DNA of 5,074 nt. Source: Minisyncoccota bacterium (GTDB lineage Bacteria > Patescibacteriota > Minisyncoccia > Minisyncoccales > CSSED10-335). Positions 1 to 5,074 of the stretch are shown here, piece by piece. A program made the translations under genes and the position numbers. Where the stretch lies: assembly GCA_021129615.1 (NCBI GenBank), contig JAJOKY010000014.1, positions 1-5,074 on the forward strand. The letters run 5' to 3'. The notes under the pieces are model-generated. The model was not told the DNA's origin and did not search any database. It worked only from the letters and a program-made list of their open reading frames with translations. Numbering within the stretch: the stretch's first letter is position 1; every line of letters begins with the position of its first letter.

Positions 1-61
1 TATTTTGTCATTTTTTATTTTACTTTATATTGCGCTAGTTAATAAATTTTTATCTACAAAG

Positions 62-132
62 CTGCGGGACTAGGATTCGAACCTAGATACCATGCTCCAG
101 AGGCATGTGTCCTACCATTAGACGATCCCGCA
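62..132 (-). tRNA. tRNA-Gln (anticodon CUG)
   Basis: The minus strand folds into a complete 71-nt cloverleaf. It has a 7-bp acceptor stem (TGCGGGA with TCCCGCA), a 4-bp D stem (GTCT/GGAC with one G-U pair), a 5-bp anticodon stem (CATGC/GCATG), a 4-nt variable loop, and a 5-bp T stem (CTAGG/CCTAG) enclosing TTCGAAT. The anticodon loop CTCTGGA places CTG at plus-strand positions 98-100, which reads the CAG glutamine codon. A U1-A72 end pair and discriminator G73 are known identity features of bacterial tRNA-Gln and agree with this. The bases after the discriminator (CTT) do not encode CCA, so the CCA-adding enzyme must supply the 3' end. In many bacteria without GlnRS this tRNA is charged by Glu-tRNA amidation, but nothing here shows which route is used. 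No clear promoter or terminator was found next to it. Confidence 0.96.
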
Positions 133-320
133 ACTTTAGAGAAAAAATTAAAACTTAACTAGAATATTTTTATATTACCATAATAAGCCTGAAACCTGAA
201 ATAAAGAAACGCGTAGCATAGTCTTCTAAAAGTTAACTAATTCGTTGATAGTTTCTTATAACTCCCGAAAACATAACTTTTATAGTTTTTCTATGTGTTG
301 TCTTTCCTCTCCCCTCCATC
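133..320. other. Non-coding stretch with no recognised feature
   Basis: This AT-rich sequence lies between the tRNA gene and the palindromic repeat. No reading frame of note, tRNA or rRNA fold, or strong hairpin with a T-tract was found on either strand. The only local pattern is a 7-bp tandem duplication (CCTGAAA twice, 188-201), which is too short to mean much. Upstream signals for the tRNA gene should lie at 134-190 on the minus strand, but only weak -10-like matches are present (for example TATTCT at 166-161) without a good -35. Confidence 0.5.
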
Positions 321-422
321 ATCCTGAATCAAGATTTTTATCACAGCTGAAGGATCTCGGAGAATCAGAATTCAGAAAGAAAGAATTCGGAGTTGCTGAG
401 ATTCTTCGCTTACGTTCAGGAT
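321..422. repeat. Imperfect nested palindromic element of about 100 bp
   Basis: Three nested pairs of arms can be read directly. ATCCTGAA (321-328) pairs with TTCAGGAT (415-422). AAGGATCTC (350-358) pairs with GAGATTCTT (398-406) with one G-U wobble. GAATTC (368-373) pairs with GAATTC (383-388) around a 9-nt loop. The right half, with its TTCGCTTACG segment between the inner and outer arms, resembles a dispersed repeat type that I recall from many bacterial genomes, with ends like TCATCCTGA and TCAGGATGA and a GGATCTC/GAGATCC core. The left half has about 13 additional bases between outer and inner arms, which looks like decay or an insertion. It codes for nothing obvious. As RNA it could form a long stem; there is no T-tract directly after it, so it is not called a terminator. 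Only one copy is in this window, so repetitiveness is inferred from memory of similar sequences. Confidence 0.55.
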
Positions 423-471
423 AACGGAGAGAAATGAAAGACTAACAGAAAAAAGAAGAGAAAAACCAAAA

Positions 472-705
472 ATGCCTAAACCCTGTGCAAAAGTGATGCA
501 TCCCCTTTTTCTTCCGTCCCCTTTCTCTTCCTATTTTGAAGGTGAATATGGAATTAAAGATATTTGTCTTAGTTTTCCTGTAGTTTTAGGGAGAAAGAGC
601 ATAATCAAAAAGATAAATACTATAGGTATCTCTCCTAAAGAAAAAAGCTTCTTCAGAAATCAGCGAAAAAAGTTTAAGAGACGATTAAAAAAATATAAAT
701 TTTGA
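472..705 (+). pseudogene. C-terminal remnant of an L-lactate/malate dehydrogenase
   Basis: The 77-codon frame contains, from about residue 16 (base 517), a good match to the C-terminal end of the LDH/MDH family. It has SSYFEGEYGIKD, then CLSFPVVLGRK, then a lysine-rich helix with the SPKEK pattern. In family members the equivalent is a (V/I)LPxSAYLEGEYGIKD...PVVLG segment followed by the last helix. The NAD-binding Rossmann domain, the catalytic Asp-His pair and the substrate-binding arginines are all absent, so a family member of about 310 residues is reduced to about its last 60. The first 15 residues and the upstream open frame (back to base 400) show no dehydrogenase similarity, and the palindromic repeat lies just before. 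The frame has stayed open to a TAA at 703-705, so a recent truncation or an expressed short peptide cannot be excluded. The purine run before the ATG is too general to call a ribosome binding site. I infer a non-functional fragment. Confidence 0.7.
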
Positions 706-760
706 TAATTATTAATTAATTCAAAAGATTTTTAAATATTAAAAACTAATATTCTAAAAG

Positions 761-788
761 AAAAAACCGACCAATAGTCGGTTTTTTT
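761..788. terminator. Bidirectional intrinsic terminator
   Basis: ACCGAC (766-771) pairs perfectly with GTCGGT (777-782) around the 5-nt loop CAATA. An A-run lies on the left (761-766) and a T-run on the right (782-788), which extends the stem to about 11 bp and supplies a U-tract in either direction. It lies 15 bases past the stop of the minus-strand membrane protein gene and about 55 bases past the end of the dehydrogenase remnant, as expected for a terminator shared by converging transcripts. Confidence 0.85.
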
Positions 789-802
789 AGAAATAATAAT
801 TA

Positions 803-1486
803 TTATTTTTTTCCTTCTTCTTTTTCTATCTCTCTTGTTACTTCTCTTTCAGATAGCTGAACATAGGCAACAGTAAAGGTAATTATAAGTAGCGCAGACA
901 ATAGAGCCCAAATAAAGTCAATTGCTAGGGCTGTATAAGTTGCTCCACCAATATGTATTAAGCTAGAAACTACGGATAAGACTACTATTGGAAGCAAGAA
1001 CAAAAGATGAAGCCCAAAAACTCTCCACCAATTTCCTTTCATTATATTCCAACTCTTCTTGAAGGAGTCAATTATTTTCTCGTTATTTAGCAAAATAGGA
1101 TAGGTAGCAAAAATAAATTTATTAAAAAGGAATATTCCTGGGATAACTAAGAAAATCAACCCTATAGTTCCAATAATAGTATATATTATTGTTGCTATAA
1201 TAACAAAAATAAACTTTTTGAGCGATAAGTTTATTGCCTCAGAAATAGAGATATTTCCATTAATAGCATCATAAGACAGCTTAGTAATAACCAGAGCTAA
1301 AAATATTGAGACTAGTGCGAACCAAAAAATATTTAAGTTAAAAGTTGGTATTTTTGGAGTATAAACATTAATGTAAACATAAAGACAAGTAATGACTGCA
1401 TAAAGAACAGAAAATGCTAAGATAATTTTATTTTTTATAATTATCTCAAACCCCTGACTAATTGACTGAAAAACTTTAAGTTTCAT
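803..1486 (-). CDS. Multipass membrane protein of unknown function, YciC/GPDPase-membrane-domain-like
   Basis: This 227-residue protein is dominated by hydrophobic segments. Probable membrane spans are at residues 21-41, 53-70, a long stretch at 92-121 that may be two spans or one plus a re-entrant loop, 158-178 and 184-210. The tail (212-227) is charged and rich in Glu, Lys and Arg. A loop at about 140-157 reads SFKKSWNIMKGNWWRVFG after an LVIPGIF segment. This pattern (IPG helix, then S-K-x-S-W-x-x-x-K-G-x-W-W-R) is what I know from the loosely defined families of the YciC/UPF0259, DUF975 and glycerophosphodiester phosphodiesterase membrane-domain type, whose molecular role is mostly unknown. 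No catalytic residues or signal peptide are visible. The ATG start gives a typical MKLKVFQSISQGFEIIIKN leader helix; no Shine-Dalgarno precedes it. It is transcribed divergently from uppP-murD-murE, and a terminator follows its stop. The link to envelope synthesis is positional only. Confidence 0.85.
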   Translation of the reverse strand: MKLKVFQSISQGFEIIIKNKIILAFSVLYAVITCLYVYINVYTPKIPTFNLNIFWFALVSIFLALVITKLSYDAINGNISISEAINLSLKKFIFVIIATIIYTIIGTIGLIFLVIPGIFLFNKFIFATYPILLNNEKIIDSFKKSWNIMKGNWWRVFGLHLLFLLPIVVLSVVSSLIHIGGATYTALAIDFIWALLSALLIITFTVAYVQLSEREVTREIEKEEGKK

Positions 1487-1513
1487 TTTTTATTTTATTA
1501 TAATAATAATTAT

Positions 1514-1541
1514 ATTATAGCAGAAAAAAATAATTATACAA
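1514..1541 (-). promoter_or_regulatory. Candidate promoter of the membrane protein gene
   Basis: On the minus strand a perfect -10 box TATAAT (1519-1514) lies 16 bases after TTGTAT (1541-1536), a 4-of-6 match to the -35 consensus. This would start transcription near 1507, about 20 bases before the ATG. Two alternatives are visible in the same AT-rich region. One is TTGACG (1558-1553) with TATAAT (1538-1533), whose spacer of 14 is short. The other is a further TATAAT (1502-1497) only 10 bases from the ATG but without a good -35. AT richness makes chance matches likely, so the exact start is uncertain. Confidence 0.45.
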
Positions 1542-1568
1542 TAAAGCATATCCGTCAAGTATAATAGG

Positions 1569-1596
1569 TTGACATCATCTTTGGAGCTGATAATAT
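1569..1596 (+). promoter_or_regulatory. Promoter of uppP (murD-murE likely included)
   Basis: A perfect -35 hexamer TTGACA (1569-1574) is followed after 16 bases by TAATAT (1591-1596), a 4-of-6 match to the -10 consensus. The -10 carries an upstream TGA (1588-1590), forming an extended -10 (TGn) element. Transcription would begin about 6-8 bases downstream, at 1602-1604, which is on or next to the uppP ATG at 1602. This argues that bases 1569-1601 are promoter rather than coding sequence, and that the mRNA is leaderless or nearly so. The -35 core TTGAC mirrors a GTCAA on the other strand (1554-1558), 10 bases away. Confidence 0.6.
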
Positions 1597-1601
1597 GCCA
1601 T

Positions 1602-2339
1602 ATGGGAAATTATATTATTTTAGGGGTTATTCAAGGAATTTTTGAGTGGCTTCCAATATCTAGCCAGGGGATAGTAGCAATAGCTAGTCTTTTTTTAGTA
1701 GAATATTTTAAGCCGATAGACATTGCTCTTTTTATCCACCTAGGAACTGTTTTTGCGACTCTAATCTATTTTAGAAGAGAGTGGCAAAGAGTTTTATTAT
1801 TAAAAGATCTAGAGTTGCTTCGTTTTTTGGTGATAGCAACTATGGTATCTGGAATTATAGGCCTTCCTCTCTATTATTTTATTAGAAATATGGCTGTGGG
1901 AAGTAGCTTATTGGTAATTACTGGAATCGGTCTCCTCTTTACAGCCTACTTCCAGAAAAAAGGTCAAAAGCTAGCACTAGGATCTAATAAGTTAGGGGTA
2001 GTTGTTGGACTTTTGCAAGGATTTTCAGTTATTCCTGGTTTTTCACGATCAGGAGCAACTATCTTTGGGTTGAGTTTAGGAAAGTCAGATCCTACTGAAA
2101 TACTAAAAACCTCTTATATGTTATCAGTTCCAACAACTCTGATAATGACCTTTTATCTATTTCTAAAAACTCCCAATCTCGTTTTCCAAGCTTGGCCATC
2201 TTTGGTTTCTAGTTTTTTGGTTGGAATTATAACTCTCAGCTTTCTTATTAAATTTTCTAAAAAAATTGATTTTTTTAAATTTGCTATAATTTTTGCTATA
2301 ATATGTTTTGTTGGGGCTGGGATAGGGCTCTTATTTTAA
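1602..2339 (+). CDS. uppP: Undecaprenyl-diphosphatase (UppP/BacA family)
   Basis: This integral membrane enzyme removes a phosphate from undecaprenyl diphosphate, returning the lipid carrier that peptidoglycan and other envelope polymers need. The 245-residue product has both family signatures. Motif 1 is QGIFEWLPISSQG (residues 11-23), with Glu15 at the place of E. coli Glu21. Motif 2 is PGFSRSGAT (145-153), with Arg149 at the place of Arg174. Hydrophobic spans follow throughout, and the length is slightly below the usual 265-275. Ile24 stands where most homologues have the conserved motif-1 histidine (E. coli His30), and Gln11 replaces the first Glu of the ExxxE pair, which is a common variant. 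The ATG at 1602 is preferred over an in-frame TTG at 1569: homologues begin just before the first helix, and the extra 11 codons overlap a promoter. The gene lies 45 bases before murD in the same direction with no terminator between, so co-transcription is likely. Confidence 0.93.
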   Translation: MGNYIILGVIQGIFEWLPISSQGIVAIASLFLVEYFKPIDIALFIHLGTVFATLIYFRREWQRVLLLKDLELLRFLVIATMVSGIIGLPLYYFIRNMAVGSSLLVITGIGLLFTAYFQKKGQKLALGSNKLGVVVGLLQGFSVIPGFSRSGATIFGLSLGKSDPTEILKTSYMLSVPTTLIMTFYLFLKTPNLVFQAWPSLVSSFLVGIITLSFLIKFSKKIDFFKFAIIFAIICFVGAGIGLLF

Positions 2340-2348
2340 TATCATTTT

Positions 2349-2375
2349 TTGAACAGAAGTAAGTGAAAATACTAT
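2349..2375 (+). promoter_or_regulatory. Weak candidate internal promoter before murD
   Basis: In the 45-base gap between uppP and murD, TTGAAC (2349-2354) and TACTAT (2370-2375) are 15 bases apart, and each matches 4 of 6 consensus bases. The predicted start near 2382 would leave only two or three bases before the murD ATG at 2385. The gap contains no Shine-Dalgarno sequence and no terminator hairpin. The matches are weak for such AT-rich DNA, so read-through from the uppP promoter remains the simpler explanation. Confidence 0.25.
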
Positions 2376-2384
2376 CTATTATTT

Positions 2385-3788
2385 ATGAAAAATATAAAAG
2401 AAAAACTTAAGGGTAAAAAAATAACAGTGATGGGTCTCGGTCTAAATAGAGGTGGACTTGGGGTGACTAAATTTTTAGCTGAGGCTGGGGCTAAAGTTTT
2501 AGTAACCGATCTAAAGACAGAAAAAGAGCTTTCTTCATCTCTTAAAAAATTAGAAGGATTTCCGATTAAATATAGATTGGGTGAACATAAAGAGGAGGAT
2601 TTTAAAAGTGTAGATCTAATAATACAAAATCCAGGAGTTCCAAATAATTCTCGATATCTTTTGGTGGCTAAAAAAAATAAAATTCCAATAGAGACAGATA
2701 TGGGAATATTTGTTCAATTATGCCCATCAAATAATATTATTGGAATTGCTGGAACCAAAGGGAAAAGTACAACAACTTCCCTTATACATCATCTATTCAA
2801 GTCTGCAGGCAGAGATGTTATTCTAGCCGGAAATATAGGAATATCAGTTTTTGATTCACTTTCTCTTATAAATAAAGATACGACTGTGATATTGGAGATC
2901 TCTTCTTGGCAGCTAGAGGGATTAAAACAACATCGCTTTGCTCCTCAAATAGGAGTACTTACAAATGTTTTACCAGATCACCTAGATCGTTATCGTGATT
3001 TTAAGGAATACAGTGAGGCGGAGCAATTGATTTATAAATATCAGGATAAAAATGATTTTCTGGTATTGAATAGAGATCAAAAAATCACATATCAAGCTGC
3101 AAAAAAAAGCAAGGCTAAGATTTTTTGGTTTAGTGATGGTAAGAAAATTAATCAAGGATGCTTCACTAAAGATGGTTCTATTTTTAGCAAGATTAATTCT
3201 GTTGAAAAAGAGATTATTAAAATAGATGAAATTCCTATCCTAGGAGGTCATAATCTTTCTAATGTTTTGGCGGCCTGTATACCAGCTCTAATTTATGGGA
3301 TACTAGAAAAACAGATAAAAAAAGGCATCAAAAGTTTTAAGGGTTTGCCTCATCGTCTTGAGTTTATTAGAGATATCAGAGGAGTAAAGGCATATAATGA
3401 TTCTGCTGCCACCACTCCTGAGGCCTGTTTGTTTGCTTTGAGCTCTTTTAGTAGTCCTATTATTTTAATTTTAGGAGGGAAAAATAAGAAGATGATATTC
3501 AGGGAATTAGTCAAAAAAATATCGGAAAACAAGAATATTAAAAAGATAATTCTTTTACAACATCCAAATTATGATGCCTCTGAAGATATCCTAAAAGAGG
3601 TAGAGAAATTAAAAATTGAAGATAGTGTAATTATAAGTCCAGGAATGGAACAAGCAGTTAAGGTCGCCTCTAGCCTATCAAAAAAAGGAGATATTATTGT
3701 TCTTTCACCAGCAGCAGCGAGCTTTGGTATGTTTGTTAATGAGTTTGATAGAGGGAGGCAATTTATAAAAGCAATTAAAAAAATATGA
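2385..3788 (+). CDS. murD: UDP-N-acetylmuramoylalanine--glutamate ligase (MurD)
   Basis: This cytoplasmic ATP-dependent ligase adds glutamate, normally the D form, to UDP-MurNAc-L-Ala. The 467 residues show all three Mur ligase domains. The N-terminal Rossmann fold comes first, with GLGLNRGGLG (17-26), VTDLK and QNPGVP (81-86). The ATPase domain has P-loop GTKGKST (123-129), EISSWQLE (171-178), NVLPDHLDRY (194-203) and GGHNLSN (287-293). The C-terminal domain has GLPHRLEF (320-327), NDSAATTP (338-345), GGKNKK (364-369) and SPAAASFGMF (441-450). It is a little longer than the usual 440-450. By spacing from DHLDRY, Glu213 occupies the place of the carbamylated lysine (E. coli Lys198), and Ala341 replaces Lys319 of NDSKAT. 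The NDSxATTP form is one I recall from CPR and Chloroflexi. A MurD2-type enzyme using L-Glu, as known in Xanthomonas, is a remote alternative. No ribosome binding site precedes the ATG. The stop overlaps the murE start. Confidence 0.95.
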   Translation: MKNIKEKLKGKKITVMGLGLNRGGLGVTKFLAEAGAKVLVTDLKTEKELSSSLKKLEGFPIKYRLGEHKEEDFKSVDLIIQNPGVPNNSRYLLVAKKNKIPIETDMGIFVQLCPSNNIIGIAGTKGKSTTTSLIHHLFKSAGRDVILAGNIGISVFDSLSLINKDTTVILEISSWQLEGLKQHRFAPQIGVLTNVLPDHLDRYRDFKEYSEAEQLIYKYQDKNDFLVLNRDQKITYQAAKKSKAKIFWFSDGKKINQGCFTKDGSIFSKINSVEKEIIKIDEIPILGGHNLSNVLAACIPALIYGILEKQIKKGIKSFKGLPHRLEFIRDIRGVKAYNDSAATTPEACLFALSSFSSPIILILGGKNKKMIFRELVKKISENKNIKKIILLQHPNYDASEDILKEVEKLKIEDSVIISPGMEQAVKVASSLSKKGDIIVLSPAAASFGMFVNEFDRGRQFIKAIKKI

Positions 3789-5071
3789 GAAGAGTAAAAA
3801 AAATAATTAGAAAAATTGTACCTGAAAAATTAATTTTGGTTTTTTGGCACTTTCCGCAATCATTTTTAGCCGCTTTAATAAATGGCTTCCCTGCTAGAAA
3901 GTTAACTGTTATCGGTGTAGCTGGAACAAAGGGCAAGACGACTACAGCTTATCTGTTGAGTCAGGTTTTAGAAGGAACTGGAAAGAAAGTAGCTATGATT
4001 AGCACTGCTTTTGTGAAGATAGGAGAAGAAGAAGAGTTGAATAATATAAAGATGACAACGCCATCTCCATTTTTTTTGCAGGGATTTATTAAGAAAGCAG
4101 TGGAAGTTGGTTGTAAGTATCTGGTGCTTGAAACCTCTTCTCACGCCTTGGTACAACATAGAACCCTAGGGATTCCATTTAAAACTGTTGTTTTAACTAA
4201 TATGATGCCAGACCACCTTGAGTATCATCAAACAAAAGAAGAGTATTCTGACTCTCATCTAAAAATGATTAAGCCTCAATTAAAATATTTAGTTATTAAT
4301 GGGGATGATCCGAATCTGTCTGGCTTTTTAAAGACACAGAGTTATCTTGCGAAAAAGATAACCTTTGGGGTTGGTGATGAGAAAACTATTTCGGTAACAG
4401 ATATTATTTTGAATTTTAAGGGGTCTATTTTTAATATTAAAACTGAGAAATTCTCAGATAAGATTAATTTATCTTTATTAGGAAAATTTAATATATATAA
4501 TGCTTTAGCGACTATAGCAGTTGGGCTTTCTGAAAACATAGAATTAGATATAATAAAAAAGATATTAGTTGATGTTGGTGGAGTTCCGGGAAGAGTGGAG
4601 AGAATTGATTGTGGGCAGGAATATGAAGTTATCGTTGATTATGCTCACTCCCCAGATTCTCTAGTTAGTCTTTTTGATGGAGTGAGTTGTTTTAAAAAAA
4701 ATAAAATCATTACTGTTTATGGGGCTTGTGGCGATAGAGACCCGAGAACTAGACCACTAATGGGGCAAGTAATTGAAAAAAATTCAGACTATATTATCAT
4801 TACTAATGATGATCCATACACCGAAGATCCAAATAAGATTGCTGATGATCTTTTGTCTGGGATTAAAATAAAGAAAGAGGGGGAGAGTCTATGGAAAATT
4901 TTTGATAGAAAATTGGCTATAGAAAAAGCCATTTCTATAGCTGAAAGAGATGACTTAGTTTTAATCTTAGGGAAAGGAGCTGAGCAATGGCAAATTTTTA
5001 AGGATAAAAAAATCCCATGGGACGATAGAGAGATTGTGAGAGAAGCTATAAAGAAGAAGAGTAAAGATTAA
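3785..5071 (+). CDS. murE: MurE-type UDP-MurNAc-dipeptide ligase, short N-terminus
   Basis: This Mur ligase is expected to add the third stem-peptide residue (a diamino acid in most bacteria) to UDP-MurNAc-L-Ala-Glu. In its 428 residues are the P-loop GTKGKTT (47-53), TTPSP (91-95), ETSSHAL (116-122), PDHLEYH (142-148), VPGRVERI (267-274), VDYAHSPD (284-291), GACGDRDPRTRPLMG (313-327), NDDPYTEDP (341-349) and GKGAEQWQ (396-403), all in MurE order. Only about 40 residues precede the ATPase domain. They are basic and then hydrophobic (RRVKKIIRK, then LILVFWHFPQSFLAALING), in place of the usual UDP-sugar-binding domain of about 90 residues. DDPY (342-345) stands where DAP-adding enzymes have DNPR, so the amino acid added cannot be stated. 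By spacing, His158 replaces the carbamylated lysine. The ATG shares ATGA with the murD stop and has no ribosome binding site, suggesting translational coupling. A dedicated MurE-like ligase with another substrate remains possible. Confidence 0.87.
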   Translation: MRRVKKIIRKIVPEKLILVFWHFPQSFLAALINGFPARKLTVIGVAGTKGKTTTAYLLSQVLEGTGKKVAMISTAFVKIGEEEELNNIKMTTPSPFFLQGFIKKAVEVGCKYLVLETSSHALVQHRTLGIPFKTVVLTNMMPDHLEYHQTKEEYSDSHLKMIKPQLKYLVINGDDPNLSGFLKTQSYLAKKITFGVGDEKTISVTDIILNFKGSIFNIKTEKFSDKINLSLLGKFNIYNALATIAVGLSENIELDIIKKILVDVGGVPGRVERIDCGQEYEVIVDYAHSPDSLVSLFDGVSCFKKNKIITVYGACGDRDPRTRPLMGQVIEKNSDYIIITNDDPYTEDPNKIADDLLSGIKIKKEGESLWKIFDRKLAIEKAISIAERDDLVLILGKGAEQWQIFKDKKIPWDDREIVREAIKKKSKD

Positions 5072-5074
5072 GAC

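Noticed and set aside
1..61. Terminator downstream of the tRNA gene
   Set aside because: No hairpin followed by a T-tract was found on the minus strand in this stretch; the end of the transcript may lie outside the window.
161..190. Promoter for the tRNA-Gln gene on the minus strand
   Set aside because: TATTCT (166-161) has no acceptable -35 at 16-18 bases, and other pairs are weaker, so it could not be supported in such AT-rich DNA.
1583..1586. GGAG as Shine-Dalgarno for uppP
   Set aside because: It is 15 bases from the ATG, too far for normal use, and lies upstream of the predicted transcription start.
1569..1601. In-frame TTG start of uppP giving 11 extra residues
   Set aside because: This stretch contains the -35 and extended -10 of a promoter, has no ribosome binding site before it, and homologues begin at about the ATG at 1602.
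3350..3532. 60-codon reading frame on the minus strand inside murD
   Set aside because: It lies wholly within a convincing murD coding frame and resembles no protein I know, so it is a chance antisense frame.
3751..3758. GGGAGG inside murD as ribosome binding site of murE
   Set aside because: It lies more than 25 bases before the murE ATG, so the 4-base stop/start overlap is the better explanation for initiation.
3786..3788. Recoding of TGA as glycine (code 25 as in Gracilibacteria and SR1)
   Set aside because: No gene has an internal TGA, glycine is freely coded by GGN, and reading through this TGA would add only three codons before a TAA.
3968..4159. 63-codon reading frame on the minus strand inside murE
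   Set aside because: It is antisense to conserved MurE motifs, has no recognisable domain and no start signals.
4342..4539. 65-codon reading frame on the minus strand inside murE
   Set aside because: It is antisense to the central MurE domain, with no domain or regulatory signals of its own.

Overview
The window looks like a chromosomal piece of a member of the Candidate Phyla Radiation (Patescibacteria). This rests on several things seen together. The DNA is very AT-rich, and start codons lack Shine-Dalgarno sequences. The tRNA gene does not encode CCA. The MurE is short and lacks a normal N-terminal domain, and the MurD carries an NDSxATTP signature that I associate with CPR and Chloroflexi-like lineages. 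Stops are TAA and TGA and glycine is written with GGN codons, so the standard bacterial code fits. No phylogeny was run, so the placement is an inference.

Left part (1-802): a tRNA-Gln(CUG) gene on the minus strand is followed by about 380 bases with no intact gene. This stretch holds an imperfect nested palindrome of about 100 bp (321-422) that resembles dispersed palindromic repeats. Beyond it lies a small reading frame whose main part matches only the C-terminal end of lactate/malate dehydrogenases, so it is read as a gene remnant. A strong hairpin with A- and T-tracts at 761-788 can end transcription from both sides.

Middle (803-1601): a multipass membrane protein of unknown function is encoded on the minus strand. 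The 115 bp between it and uppP holds divergent promoter signals, with two TTGAC -35 cores facing away from each other. The uppP promoter sits so close to the ATG at 1602 that its mRNA is probably leaderless.

Right part (1602-5071): uppP, murD and murE run in one direction, with 45 bp between the first two and a 4-base ATGA overlap between the last two. Together they cover recycling of the undecaprenyl lipid carrier and two consecutive amino-acid additions to the peptidoglycan precursor: glutamate by MurD, then the third residue by MurE.

The pathway is ordinary, but the proteins deviate from textbook residues. By motif alignment, both ligases lack the lysine that is carbamylated in E. coli MurD/MurE (Glu in MurD, His in MurE). 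MurE has DDPY where meso-DAP-adding enzymes have DNPR, and it lacks most of domain 1. UppP has Ile at the position of the conserved motif-1 histidine. No mobile element, CRISPR array, defence system or new multi-gene system was recognised.
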